NCBI GenBank assembly: GCA_019722365.1 | Contig: JADFUC010000525.1 | Coordinates: 1 to 64,000, forward strand | Reading direction: 5' to 3' | Source of the DNA: Lithospermum erythrorhizon | Lineage: Eukaryota > Streptophyta > Magnoliopsida > Boraginales > Boraginaceae | Length of the DNA: 64,000 nt | Shown: positions 1 through 11,640 of the stretch, in pieces | How the letters are laid out: the number at the start of each line of letters is the position of its first letter | How positions within the stretch are numbered: the first letter of the stretch is position 1 | Program-made: the position numbers and the translations under genes | Notes under the pieces: model-generated | Told to the model about the DNA's origin: nothing | Seen by the model: only the letters and a program-made list of their open reading frames with translations | Database searches by the model: none

Positions 1-1731
1 ATCAATTTGTACTTCGTTCAATACGTATTGCTTAAATTGTAATATGAGGTTAGAGGACTTTAATATAGTTATTTTGGAATGGAATTATTGGTTTGGATGT
101 GGATAGATAGAGATTGGATTGAGAAAGTTTGGGGAAAGTTCGTATAGCATTTAGTGTTTGAATTGGAGGTTGTATTTAATGGATTAATTAGTTGTCAATT
201 GATTGCTGGATTGATTAGAATGTGCTTAAGATGTTATTGTTGGGGTAATAAGGTGATGACGAATATTGAGATTTTACGAAGTTGGCGATTGGAATATAGT
301 TACGTTGGAATGTTAGAAGTGTATATCAATCTTGGGAATAGGATGATTGCTAAGAGTTGTAAATTTGAATCGTGAGACGTGGTATAACACTCGGGGTTTA
401 TATAGATGTTAAGAGAGGTTATTCTATGGAATGTATTATAATGTCTAATTTCTTTGAATAGGAGTTGAGCCGGGATCTAGCACGAAGACTGCATAGAGCT
501 ATCATTACTACTTTTGGGCTCGAGGTGAGTACAAATCTCACGATGGGGACCTTTCATATATATATATATCATGTTATATATTTTTCATGTGTTGTTTGAG
601 ACTATTCTGATATGTGTATTGTGTGACTATGATTGATATTATGTGGAAATTGTGATTTATGATGCATGTTATGAAATAACTGAGATTTGATTGACATTAT
701 GAGATAACTATGATTATGAGTTATGTTATGAGATAATTGAGATTATGAGTTGCATTATGAGATAGTTTTGAGTATGGTTCATGAGAATTGTGTGTGGTAT
801 TGTGCGTGATGAGATGTGTTTTGATTGCTTTGTGTTATTTGCGGAGGCGGTGGTGACCCAGCCGGGGAGGTTTGGCGTGGTATTGCATATTATGTGGGTA
901 GCCTCGTGGATTGGGAGGTTTGGTGTGATATGCGCATTGAGGGGGTGTAGCCTTGGTGGGAGGATGGAGATGGATGCCTCATGCGATTGGAGGTGGATTC
1001 CTCATATGTGTATTATTTGGAGTGGATTCACCATATGTGTATTATTTGTGGAGGTGGATTCCTCCATTTGATGACTTTGTGTGTTGAATTGTTTCCCTTA
1101 AATGAATATGCTGTTTATGAATATAATCTCATGTGTAACATCGTAACATTGTATAAGAGAAATCTATGTAATATGTAGACTAGGTTATTCATTATATGTT
1201 ATATATATATATATATATATAAGCATGAATATATGTGATGGAATCGGTATGTGGTATTTGTATTCACTCGAACACAGCAAACTGACTCCACATTCTCTAT
1301 AGGCGAGGCGTTTCATGCCTAGGTCTCTAGGGTCGATGGATTGGTGGGCGAGGATACATTTCTTGACCAGCGTGGAGATCATAGGTGGCGGTGGTAATAG
1401 AAGTCCTCATCAGTCATTTTTCTTTTGTTGTCGATTTGTATATATCTAGACCGGTGTGTTGTATTATATTGATGGGTCTAGTTGTCATACTTTCCTATAT
1501 TTGTATTTTGGATTTCTAGTATATCCTTAGGTTGTATTATTGAGTGTATTTGTATTAAATTTTTACATTTATTTTGTTGGATGTGTTGTTGGAACACCAC
1601 GATGGAATAGAGAGTTTTGTTTGATAATGTCAGAAGGTCATATTTGTTGTTGTATCCATCGATTGGTGACTCAGGTGTACAGGTTGTTAATGATCTTAAC
1701 CTCGAGGCCGACTTGGGGGTGAGTCGTTACA
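1..1731 (+). repeat. 5' LTR of a chromovirus-type Ty3/gypsy element, left end cut by the window
   Basis: The segment ends in TTACA just before a tRNA-iMet type primer site and is followed by gag and pol on the same strand, so it is the 5' LTR. About 480 bases at its left side match 40320-40925 closely in order and wording, which shows this is a family of dispersed repeats. It contains AT-rich stretches, a (TA)n tract near 1200-1220 and a short tandem array at 961-1075. No gene is visible; the short reading frames in it are chance. The left LTR terminus lies outside the window. Confidence 0.75.
961..1075. repeat. Short imperfect tandem repeat inside the LTR
   Basis: Three or so units of about 30-35 bases built on GGTGGATTCCTC followed by ATATGTGTATTATTTG. 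The units differ by small indels. Such arrays are common in U3/R regions of plant LTRs. Confidence 0.6.
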
Positions 1732-1737
1732 ATTTTT

Positions 1738-1751
1738 TGGTATATCGAGCC
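1738..1751 (+). other. Primer-binding site (tRNA-iMet type), degenerate
   Basis: TGGTATATCGAGC lies six bases after the LTR end and resembles TGGTATCAGAGC, the site complementary to plant initiator tRNA-Met used by chromoviruses and many copia elements. It differs by a small internal change, in keeping with an old insertion. Confidence 0.7.
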
Positions 1752-2099
1752 TGAGTTCGAGAGTCTTTATGGTGTCTTGTGTGGGGTCGATCTTTCCTTT
1801 CTTTTGTTATTTTGTAGGCATTAGGGATGCCTGTGGAGTCATTCGATTGGAATGCTTGCCGGCCCGGTGCGGCAAGGGGCGCAACGAGGGGAGGCTGAGA
1901 GGTACTAGGGTGGTAGGGGTGCAGTCATGAGAAAATATGGATAGCATTGTGGCGGTGTGGGCCTAGTGTGGACCCACGAGGATTGGGATAAATATTGGTG
2001 GAGATCAAGAGACCGTAGTGCCTGTCGTTGGGCAGGAAGTGGAGTTACAAAGTAAGTTATTTGACCGCTTTCGAGCGGGACCACGAAGTTGCGGGCGAT

Positions 2100-2892
2100 T
2101 CTCACATCCGGGCATTAGAGTTCATTCGAGACTTGGGTATATTTGAGCCTTTGGGAGTTGCGGGGAGTTGAGGACCATATTCGCGGCTACAGTTACACGG
2201 TGGGCTCGAGATTGGTGGGAGAATGTACCGATCTTTGGTACGGATGGGCGGACACCGGTGTTGTGGGATCGGGTTAAGTGGAATTATTTGAGGGAGCTTT
2301 TGTCTTAAAGTGCATATATTGGCTCTGAGAGAGAGAATTGATCCGGCAAAAGCGAGGGCGAAGTATAGCGACTACGAGAAAAGATTCGGTGATCTCTGCC
2401 GTCTATGGGAGGTGACTCTCTTGAGGAAGAGGATCGAGAGAGAGGTTCGAGGATGGAATGGGCTGGGAGATCCGCACGGGTCACTTAAGAATTATACAAC
2501 TTTCCATGAACTAGTGAATGATGCCTTCACAATTGAGATGGATTTGGGTAGTGTCGGTTAATTTGGGGAGAAAAGAGGAGATATGGCGCTTCCAAGATGG
2601 GTGGCCGGTCGAGAGTTCTAGGTTCGAGGGCGTCCATCACTTGGCCCAGCGGCCGTTGCGGCGAGTCGATTCGAGTGCTCACATTACTAATTCTCAATTC
2701 GGCCTCTGTTTCTATGCAGGTCTTTTATAGGTCAGAGGGATCTCGGAAAGTTATCGGGGAAGCGAGAGGACTATGGAATGTTTTGTTGTAGTAAACCCGA
2801 GGTCACGAGGCTGCGGAATGCCGAGGCAGGGGTTGTGATCCCCTTTATCGATGTCGCGGGAAAGAGGGCACATTGTTGTTGATTGTCCCAGT
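2100..2892 (+). pseudogene. Chromovirus gag remnant (capsid and zinc knuckle)
   Basis: Gag coats retrotransposon RNA in virus-like particles. Fragments in different frames keep the family pattern. ARDWWENVP followed by WDRVKWNYLRELL lies at about 2190-2305. RAKYSDYEKRF is near 2353-2385, and FHELVNDAFTIEMDL near 2503-2547. A broken CCHC knuckle at 2851-2889 reads through a frameshift into ERGHIVVDCP. Stops and frameshifts separate the pieces, so no complete Gag can be made. The order LTR, primer site, gag, pol identifies it as the 5' part of the element that continues to 5515. The capsid assignment is by motif reading only. Confidence 0.7.
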
Positions 2893-3278
2893 AGAGTGTT
2901 AGTGGGGAGTGCTGGCACATTTCCTCGATGCGGCCGAGCGAGAGGAGGCTATCAAGGAAATTAGGTGAAGTCGATTCGGTGGTGGAGAAGCTTTAGGCGT
3001 GGGTTGGGAGTAGTCGGGGAAGTAAGTTCTTTGGGACAAGTCGGGGATGGTGCGGAACTGATCGTGGGTAGATATTTGGAGTTACCGAGGGAAGCTGAGA
3101 TTCCCGGGGGTGGTCAGTACTTTAAATTTATGTGGGTTGGAAGCAAAGGGTCTGATTAGGAGCTACTCATTCATTCATATCTACGAAATTTTCCCAGTAT
3201 TTCTAAAACAGAGAAATTCTTGCTATACCGCTAAATTCTAACTTTCACAGGTGGAAAGTGCATTAAGATTGATGAGAA

Positions 3279-4260
3279 TTGCCAAATTGCCCTATAAGTA
3301 TTGAAAATCAATGTTTGGAGATAGATTTATTACCTTTTGAGATGAATGATTTTGATCTTATTCTGGGAATGGATTGGTTGGGGAGACATCATGCGGTGAT
3401 AGATTGTCATCTTAAGAAGATTGAAATATCTAGTCCTGGTAAATCTAAGATCTTCTTCCTAGGTGATAGAAAAATTCTTTCCTCTTGTCTCATTTCTGCC
3501 TTAGTTGCCCATAAGATGTTGAGAAGTGGATGTGTTGGTTATCTTGCTCATGTTGTCGACACAAGTAAGGAGAAGATCGATCTGAGGGAGGTGCATGTTG
3601 TGAGAGAATATGTTGATGTGTTTCTGAGGACTTGCGAGACTTCCTCACAATGCGAGGTGGAGTTTTCCATAGAATTAATTCTGGTACTACTCCGATTTCT
3701 TTGGCGCCCTATGGTATAGCTCTGCGGAGTTGAAGGAGTTGAAAGCATGAGTACTTGAGATTGTTGGATAGGGGATTCATTCGACCAAGTAGTTCACCTT
3801 GGGGTGCTCCGGTGTTATTTGTCAAGAAGAAGGATGGATCTTTGAGGTTGTGTATCGATTATAGACAGCTGAACAAAGTAACAATTAAGAATCGATATCC
3901 GTTGCCTAGAATTGATGATCTGTTTGATCAATTGAAGGATGCCCGGGTATTTTCTAAGATTGACTTGAGGTCAGGCTACCATCAATTGAGGATTAAGGAG
4001 GATGATGTATCGAAGTCGGCATTTAGAACAAGATATGGGCACTACGAGTTTTTGGTGATGCCGTTTGGGTTGACGAATGCCCCTGTAGCGTTTATGGACC
4101 TTATGAATTTGTGGTGGTGTTCATTGACGACATTTTGATATATTCTGGTGGTGAGGGAGAGCATGAAGAACACTTGAGGTATGTTGGAAACTTTGAGGAA
4201 AATGGGTGTATGCTAAATTTTCCAAGTGTAGTGCAGTTGAGAAAAGTCACGGTTTGGGCC
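3279..4260 (+). pseudogene. Chromovirus protease end and reverse transcriptase, frameshifted
   Basis: The first block (3279-3719) ends the protease with DLILGMDWLGRHHAVIDC, a hallmark of plant Ty3/gypsy polyproteins, and runs into the RT N-terminus. After a frameshift RT resumes at about 3755 with [28 protein letters not shown], and [14 protein letters not shown]. After a further frameshift near 4105, [13 protein letters not shown] follows, with the catalytic FIDD box intact at 4121-4132. At least two frameshifts and an in-frame stop near 3719 make it inactive. The protease catalytic DTG region upstream could not be found. Closest relatives in this window are the minus-strand pol fragments at 6930-8650. 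Confidence 0.9.
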
Positions 4261-4409
4261 ATGTGATTTCGGAGAGGGTATAAGTGTTGATCCTCAAAAG
4301 TTGAAGGCTGTGATGAATTAAGGCGACCCACTAGTGTTCTTGAAATCTGAGAAATTTTAAGGTCTAGCGGGATACTATCGGAATGTTGCCACAAGACTTC
4401 TCAGTGTGC

Positions 4410-4890
4410 AACACCCATGACCAGGTTGACAAGAAAGGGAGTTCCATTTGTTTGGAGTGAGGATTGTGAACGGTGCTTCAATGAGTTGAAAGAGAAATTG
4501 ACTACCGTGCCAGTTGTGACTCTTCCGTCAAGATAGGATGGCTATGTCGTTATAGTGATGCGTCACATCAGGGGTTGGGATGTGTGCTAATGCAACATGG
4601 TAAGGTGGTAGCGTATGCATCGCGACAGCTGAGAAATCATGAGAAAAACTATCCGACGCACGATTTGGAACTAGCTGCAATTGTGTTCGCACTTAAGATT
4701 TGGAGGCATTATTTGTATGGTGTGACTTGCAAAATTTTTACTGATCACAAAGTTTGAAATACCTCCCGGCCGTGAGAGATTTGAATGCGAAGGGCGAAGG
4801 TGGATGGAGTTTATCAACGTTATGATGTTTCCATTGAGTATCATCCTAGGAGGCGAATGTGGTGGGCGATGCATTAGTCGTAGGGGGAGA
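4410..4890 (+). pseudogene. Chromovirus RT-RNase H connection and RNase H remnant
   Basis: The connection begins MTRLTRKGVPFVWSEDCE near 4418. The RNase H core at about 4555-4757 includes [34 protein letters not shown] and IFTDHK. RNase H removes the RNA strand of the RNA/DNA hybrid during reverse transcription. A stop near 4534 and a frameshift after 4757 break the gene. Confidence 0.85.
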
Positions 4891-4949
4891 TTAAGGAGCC
4901 ATTAAATGAAATGAAGCAACTGGTGTTAATTCGGGTAAAGTCGATGGCG

Positions 4950-5515
4950 GTTTATTAGGCGCAAATAAAGGATTCGACGGTTCTTTTTGATCGAATACTT
5001 GAGGGACAACAAAAGATGAGGTACAAAAATAATTGGAGAAGTGAAAGCGGAAGCAGATCGGACTTTGTGGTGAGAGAGGATGGAGCCCTTACAATGCATG
5101 GTAGATTATTCGTGCCTTATTCTCTGGAGTTGAAAAAGGAGATTTTGGACGAAGCCCATAATGCTCCATATAGTATGCATCCGGGTGGTACAAAGATGTA
5201 TAGAGACTTAAGAGCAGTGTATTGGTGGCTTTGACATGAAAGGAAATTGTTGAATTTGTATCCGAGCGAGGCTATTGCAACCCCTTCCCTATTCAGTGGA
5301 CTTGGGAGCATATTCACGATGGACTTTGTTTTTGGACTCCGGGGCGTGGAGAAAAGAATGATGGCATTTGGGTGATAGTGGATAGGCTATTAATCCCGGC
5401 TCATTTCTTACCAATTAAATCGAGCTCACGGTCCCGAGTAGTTGGCGAGGTTGTATGTGGATCAAATTGTGCGATTACATGGAGTCTTGATATCCATTGT
5501 ATCGGATCGAATTCT
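4950..5515 (+). pseudogene. Chromovirus integrase N-terminal and core fragment
   Basis: The zinc-binding N-terminus is read as SRSDFVVREDGALTMHGRLF and then HNAPYSMHPGGTKMYRDLR (5030-5234), and the core starts with KNDGIWVIVDRL near 5357-5390. The reading then reaches IVSDR at about 5492-5510, where the gene is interrupted by an LTR-like insertion. The missing next part of the core resumes at 6484. Integrase inserts the cDNA copy into the host chromosome. A stop near 5232 and several base losses show decay before or after the insertion. Confidence 0.85.
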
Positions 5516-6483
5516 TTTGAATAATGGTATTCGATTCAAACCTTTTTTTGGAAGAGAAAACATGGACCATGAGACCCCATCGAGGAGGCGAGGAGTGGAT
5601 TCAAGGTCCCGATGGTCGAGACCCAATCGAGTAGGTTTCGATGGGGTCGATGATCGAGACCTGACTTACTCGATAGGGTCTAAGCAGGAGGGGCTTATGG
5701 CCGTTACTCTTGGTCCATCGAGGGGGCTATGGTCTCGATGGGGTCTCGATGCGCGTACATTCGGCATATTTTTGTGCACTATATAAGTCTCTTTCTATTT
5801 TTAAAACCCTTAACAGCACGACCTAATTCTCAAGCATTAAATTCCTTCAAATTCAAAAGGCAAAGTCAATAACTCTCACATTTAATCTTCATTATCTTTT
5901 GTAGAAGTTTCTAATTTGATATTCTTTAATTTGTATTACTCAATCATCAATTGTGTTTTAGTGAAATCCTTGTGTGGTGTAGCATGGGTTTGCTTTATTC
6001 CTAGTTGGAGTAGTGAAGTGAAATCCTACAGAGAGGGTATTCTTGGTTCTAATCTGAGTAGATTAGGTGTTGAAATCATAGCGGGTAGCTTGGGTCACTT
6101 GGTTGGGCTAGGTGTTTGATAATAGTCTTGAGAGAGAAGTTGCTTGTGTATAATCAAACAATTATTCAAGAGCTAGTTATCGTTACCAAAATCCCGAGGT
6201 TGGAAAGCGGCGGTCGAAGCGATAGAGGCAAAGCTCGTTAAAATCGATGTGTATTGTCTTTCTATCTTTGCTCTTTACTTTTAGTATTGTATTTTAACTA
6301 ATCATATTTGTTGTTTAATTCTTGACTAATCATTCTCGAGCTTGGGTGAATTAGGTCTATCGAATTAATTTTTATTCCTATAGTTTGTTAATTCCGCATT
6401 ATTAAATTAAAACTCGAAAAAGATAATAACTTAATTTAAAACCTTATTCACCCCTCCCCCCTCTAAGGTTATATCTAGGCTAA
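5515..6483 (+). repeat. Solo LTR of copia type inserted in the chromovirus integrase (copy 1)
   Basis: The segment contains a TATA box (CTATATAAG, 5779-5787), an AT-rich body and a 3' end with TTATTCACCCCTCC and CCTCTAAGG before CTAACA, a form common at the 3' end of plant copia LTRs. Integrase coding is interrupted at its left and resumes at its right. A second copy lies inverted at 50832-51790 and aligns over most of the length. No internal element domains are attached, so it is read as a solo LTR left by LTR-LTR recombination. The exact left end and a target duplication could not be fixed. Confidence 0.7.
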
Positions 6484-6535
6484 CAATGCTAAGGTTCACC
6501 TCTGATTTTGGAAAGGATTTCAAGATGTAATCTCT
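6484..6535 (+). pseudogene. Resumed chromovirus integrase fragment
   Basis: Directly after the solo LTR the text reads as the expected next part of the integrase core, FTSDFWKGFQ with one slip. This confirms that the LTR went into a pre-existing integrase. The fragment stops at CTCGGCCAA, where a U3-type repeat in the opposite orientation begins. Confidence 0.7.
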
Positions 6536-6895
6536 CGGCCAAAAGGGGAAGAAAGAGGATGGTGGGAGTTTGTGATAAGTATGAAATGATGATGAGGTTG
6601 GTGGGATATTTAGAAAATAAGTTAAGTCCCGTTTGGTTGCGGTTTTATTTCTTCACTTCTCGTGTTTAAATCTTAATAAAACGAATCCAAATATATTATT
6701 TCCCGTGACATAAATTACTACCCATCTAATACTAGTCTCGGTATATCGATTTTATTACGAAAGTATTAGACTATTTTCGGGTCCCACCACCAACCGATAT
6801 ATATAATACAGGAATTTAATCGCTTAATCGTTTCCCCGATTCAATTATCAATATTTTAGCATCTCGTCATCTCTTATTCTAGAGTACCACATCGG
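6536..6895 (-). repeat. Chromovirus-family U3 LTR fragment, minus orientation
   Basis: This segment is a direct repeat of 8652-8960 and resembles 42890-43130 and 43200-43490, with shared blocks such as AAGTCCCGTTTGGTTG and CATCTAATACTAGTCT. Read on the minus strand it lies just past a chromodomain-type pol 3' end, which is where the 3' LTR of that minus element should start. Both this copy and the one at 8652 begin at the same CTCGGCCAA point. Confidence 0.65.
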
Positions 6896-6929
6896 TTATA
6901 TCACATTACTCAATCATAACTTTGTCATC

Positions 6930-8160
6930 CTCATAATAAATCACATGTTAACACATATTATAGCACAAATTTTAAGAGCGAACCTTACATTTTTTGAAAG
7001 ATCTGGATATCGGTTACGGCATCTTCCACTCGTTAGTTTCGCCATAACGCCTTTACTAAAGCCACAACATTATTTGCAACTCTTTTCCTTTAAATTAAAA
7101 TTTTCACCGATTTATCTTCATACGTAAGGTCCTCTCCAAGCTCAATTGGTTATGACTCCAGGATATGGAATTTATCTGGAATACACTTCCTTAAACATGA
7201 CACATGGAAGACATTATGACTTCTCTCCAATTCTGGAGGCAATGCTAAACAATAGGCCACCGGACCAACTTTATCCAAAATCTCATACGGACCGATATAT
7301 CGTGGACTCAACTTACATCTCTTGGAAATCTCGATACACTCACGAGGGGATATCTCAAAATACTTTATCACCAATTTCAAACATTAAATCTACTCGGCAA
7401 CGATCTGCATACATCTTTTGTCTATCTTGCGCCACTTTCAAATGTTGTTGTATCAATTTTATTCTTTCCACCCGACCTTTCCACCAACGAACCGTATATT
7501 TTTCTATCTATTCCAACAAGCGGAGTCCTCATTTCTGCCCCGTCTGATACCTCAAATGGTGCCATATCCAATCTTGGGAATTGGAAGCTATTATATACAA
7601 ACTCCATCTTAGGCAATTCATCATCCCAATTTCGGAAAAGTTCAACACTTTAAGCACATGACATACCGTCCAATGTTTGAATTGTCTACCGGTTACTTAT
7701 TCGGTATGGATGAAATGATGTACTCAAATTGACCTTCGACCCAATCGCTTCTTGAAATCCTTTCCAAAATATGGAGGTAAATCTATCATCTCGATCTAAC
7801 ACAATGGATACCGGCACTCCATGCAATCGCACAATGATCAACATCCCTGACGCACCCATGCTCTTGGACCTTGAGTCGATTTAATTGGTAGAAATGAGCG
7901 ATTCGATAGATACATCCACGATCACCCAAATACCGTCATTCTTTCGGCGGCGTCCTCGGGAGTCAAAACAAAATCCGCGTGATATGCTCCCAAGTCCTAC
8001 GGAATAGGAAGAGGGTTCGCAGCTTGACCTGGCAGATAATACGTGTTCGATCTTTACTTGTTGGCAAGTCGAACATTTTGATACAAACTCCATAATCTCT
8101 CTTTTATCCATGGCCGCAATAAATCTCAAATCCCGATACATCTTCATCCTACACGGATGC
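6930..8160 (-). pseudogene. Chromovirus integrase C-terminal part with decayed chromodomain, minus strand
   Basis: Read on the minus strand from 8147 the order is integrase zinc domain (MKMYRDLR, REIMEFVSKCSTCQQVKIEH), core (KNDGIWVIVD), later core (MEFVYNSFQ, MAPFEV), and the C-terminal LSPRYIGPYEILDKVGPVAY with HNVFHVSCLRK (7380-7150). After the last block a chromodomain can be followed through stops at about 7130-6950: ELERDLTYEDKSVKIL and ALVKALWRN. Chromodomains of this type are diagnostic of chromoviruses of the Tekay/Del kind, where they steer integration to chromatin marks. Many frameshifts. Its shared wording with the plus copy at 4950-5515 places both in one family. Confidence 0.85.
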
Positions 8161-8650
8161 GTACTATAAAGAATTATTATGAGCCTCGTAAAATTTCCTT
8201 TTGATTCCTCAGTGCGACCACGAACAACCTACCTTGCATTGTAAGGGCTCCATCATCTCTTACCACAAAGTCCGATCTACTTCCGCTTTTCACTTCTTCA
8301 ATTATTTTTCGCAATTTCTCATCTTTCTGTTGCCACTCGAGTATTCGGTCAAGAAGAACCGGTCGAACTCTTATTTGCGCCAACAAACCACCATCAACTC
8401 TACTCCAAAATTAACACCAAGTTGCTTCATTTCATTCAATGGCTCCTTAACCTTTCCCTTACGACTTAATGCATCAGCTACCACATTCGCTCTTCCAGGA
8501 TGATACTCAATGGAAACATCATAATCGCTAATAAGTCCATCCTTATTTGTCTCGGATTTAAATCTCTTTGTGTCGGCAAGTCCTTCAAACTCTTGTGGTA
8601 GTAAAAATTTGACACGTCACACACCATACAAGTAGTGCCTTCAAATCTTA
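8160..8650 (-). pseudogene. Chromovirus RNase H to integrase linker fragment, minus strand
   Basis: On the minus strand VSIEYHPGRANVVADALSR-like wording is seen in broken form near 8450-8520, then a linker with LLDRILEWQQKDEKLRKI and SGSRSDFVVRDDGALTMQG (8386-8240). The last motif is nearly identical to the plus-strand copy at 5050-5095. The fragment is cut at 8650, so the RT and gag of this minus copy are absent. Confidence 0.8.
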
Positions 8651-8651
8651 A

Positions 8652-8960
8652 GAATGGAATCTCGGCCAAGGGGAAGAAAGGGGTTGGTGGGGAGTTTGTG
8701 ATGAAATGAAATGATGATGTTGGTGGGACATTTAGAAAAATAAGTTAAGTCCCGTTTGGTTGTGGTTTATTTCTCCACTTCTCGTGTTTAAATCTTAATG
8801 AAAAGCGAATCCAAATATATTATTTCCGTCATACTTAAATTACTACCCATCTAATACTAGTCTTAGTATATCGATTTTATTCACAGTATTTAGACTATTT
8901 CGGATCCCACTTTTCAACCGATATATATAATACAATTTAATCGCTTAGGCGTAATGAGTT
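8652..8960 (-). repeat. Second chromovirus-family U3 LTR fragment
   Basis: About 300 bases repeat 6536-6830 in the same orientation with scattered substitutions and small indels, starting at the same CTCGGCCAA. It abuts the truncated RNase H end of the minus-strand pol. No pol motif continues beyond it on the right. Confidence 0.65.
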
Positions 8961-9850
8961 ATTTCACTTCAACATTTTCAGTCATCATGTCCTCAGCACA
9001 TGAGACACTCACATTACCAGCAGCACCACGGCCGAGGGTAAATCAACATGTTCTTCAAAAAGTAATAGAGAGATTCAGCAGTGCTACCGCTACTTGTCAT
9101 GATAGATGTCGTGACAGATGGTTCTGATGCATCTGCCATGTCCGTCACCTCAGCAGCCGAAGAGTCACTGACTCTTTCTTCAATAATTGTGTATCCTCCT
9201 CTCCAATAACATTCTCCTCAATGTTAATTTCATCATGAGACTTCTCCCCACCAACATCATCATCCTCCATAGTAACCCTACTCGGCCTAAGGTTGTCGAG
9301 TTCACAAACATTGGTGTAATCGACCCATGGCAAATAGAAATTATGGATTTTTTGTTGGACTTCCTCTTGTACTCCTTCTTGCGAAGCATTAACAGGGGGA
9401 ATACTCCTAAAGCGGAAGGACATCAAGCACTAGTCCACCGACCCGCTCGTACTGTCGAAGCAGGGGTTTCAACCCTTTGGTTCTCAATTTACTTGCTCCT
9501 TCCCACTATCGGGCTTTTACATTCATTATTGGTGGATCAATCTCCATGCATGTATCATCACTAGTCCCTACACCCTTCTTCTTCCCTTTTGTTGCTTTCC
9601 CAGACGTATTAACCCTTCTTCGTGTCTTAACCATTTTTAATTTTGAAATTTTTACTTCGTTTTGAGAGAATATGTTCCGATTAAGAGTAATTGGGTAAGG
9701 AAGGCAAAGATTTGTGTGATTGATTATGATGATTACGAAAGAAATAGGATGAATTTGAAGAGAGTTGATGGCGGTTTTGGTATTGTTTGGGAAGGATATA
9801 TGGAAAGTTTTCAAAAGGAGTGTAGATTAGTTAACACAAGGAAGCTACCA
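8961..9850 (-). other. Unassigned retroelement-like remnant with short minus-strand reading frames
   Basis: Two minus-strand frames stand out. One at 9634-9506 begins MVKTRRRVNTSGKATKGKK, a basic N-terminus. A second at 9426-9145 is acidic (EDDDVGGEKSHDEINIEEN). I do not recognise a family. The basic start resembles in style the start at 44124 (MPRKPKNTSKPCTSK), which precedes a gag-like domain of copia-type elements, so a broken N-terminal gag-like gene is possible. No pol motif is seen here. Confidence 0.35.
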
Positions 9851-11640
9851 TAATAAATAAACCGTAGTTCCTTTAACTCAATGCTCCTCCTTTAGTATTC
9901 TGCCAAAATAAATTCATCAAAATTTGTACCTCTTGTCATATGCCAACGGTTATAAAGCGTTGCATCAACGTCGAGAACATACGTTCTCATCCACTAGTTA
10001 GCATGGTAACAACCTCGTACCTCTAGTCTTTACAACCTTTCTTTGGTTGTTGTTGTCAATAACACGTATTAATCCAAGAGAGGATCTCAAGGATTGAACT
10101 TTGCTATATCAAGGCTTTGTAAAAATATGTCAATTGTATTTGTTCTTACATGTTCCAAGGATATCTTCAACAAGCTCTCTGATGAAATGGTGTTTAATAT
10201 CAGCCTTGATTTGTTACGCTTTATCTTGCGTTAGGTTCTTGGATATATTGATGACACTCAAGTTGTCACAATAGAGTGTCATAGCACCTTGCGACATTGT
10301 ATTCCCTCGAGCATCTACTTCTGTCAAAGGTTGGGTACAAGCGATACTAACGACTATGTATTGACTTCGGTGTGAACAAAGAAACTAAATTTTGTTTAAA
10401 TGAACGAAGATCTGAGTTATTCCCCCGACAAGAAAATCCTCGAGACGTTCTTTTTCTATCTTGATATTTCATTAATGAGCATCACAATACCCTACTAGAG
10501 AACTGTTAGTATCAAAATAATACAAAAGACCATAATCGACAGTACCATTCACATATTTAATGATACTCTTGACTTGATTCAAAAGAATATGCAATATTTG
10601 GCTGCTTTGTTATGAGATAGAAGACTTCTATTATGTTCCTTTTGTTGCTTATGTGAGCCGAGCGCCATCGACATCTTTCTTGACTTTTCCACATGGAGTT
10701 GCTGGCAGTGTCCTCTTCAACAGGTATTTTTCAAGTCGAATTTCTTGACTAAGTTCTTGGCATACTTTGAGCGAGATATAAATGAGTAATCGCCGTTTGC
10801 TTGACTTGAAATCCCAAAAAATGAGTCAATTTCACCAACCACGCACATTTGAACTTCGGACTCCATCATTGGACAAACTATCTACAAGTTGTGGACATCC
10901 TCCAAACATTATGTCATCGACATAGATTTGTGCTACCATCCAATTTGGAATTCATACCAGCGAGGGCTTATGACAAATATTATGTCATCAACATGGGTTG
11001 TGTCAATTCCTCAAGTGCATATCACGACCAGTTGTAAGTACTTTGTGAGTCTCTCGTACTACACTCGATTAGCTTGCTTGAGACCATATAAGGCTTTCTA
11101 CTATACTGTCACAGATGTTGGGGACAACATCATCAACAAACTCTTTGGTACTCTACATATACTTCTTCTTTCTTCCTTTCATTCGAGAAATGTACTTTTC
11201 ACATCATGATGCAGTTTGAACTTCATCAAGCATGCCTAAACTAAGAAGAAGAACATAGCCTCCAACTTTTGGGCGGGGCAAAAGTTTCCTCAAAGTCTCG
11301 CCTTCAGCATGAGTATCCTTGAGCCACTAGACTTGCTTTATTTCTAGTAACAACTCCTTTCTCATCAGGACTTGTTCTTTGAAGATCCCACTTGGTTACT
11401 ATGACATTATGACCACAGTTACGGTCACAAACTCCCACACATCATTTCGTTGAAATTGGGTAAATTCATCTTGCATAGCATTTATCCAGTGCTCATCTTT
11501 GAGGGCTTCATCAATATTATTTGGCTCTACTTTAGATATGAAATAACTTTCTCCAATAAGATAACCATTTTACGTAGTCAATTGGTTCCTTCCTTCTTAT
11601 TTATGGCACCTTGATCAATCTCTCCAATAATGTTATTAGA
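9850..11640 (-). pseudogene. Ty1/copia reverse transcriptase and RNase H remnant
   Basis: The minus strand keeps copia-type motifs in scrambled frames. YVDDIMFG is at 10924-10901 (the RT catalytic box, intact) and SKYAKNLVKKFDLK is at about 10776-10735. The usual YRSMIGSLLYL to SGTVDYG region is recognisable only in fragments, and an RNase H tail is followed to about 9990. A second YVDD-like box (HVDDIIF) lies about 75 bases away, near 10975-11000, so the segment seems duplicated. The 3' LTR expected near 9850 was not found. It is the 3' part of the element whose gag lies at 13815-15120. Confidence 0.75.

Noticed and set aside
34..1722. Several short reading frames in the first LTR
   Set aside because: Low-complexity translations of LTR text; the same DNA recurs as a repeat at 40550-40925.
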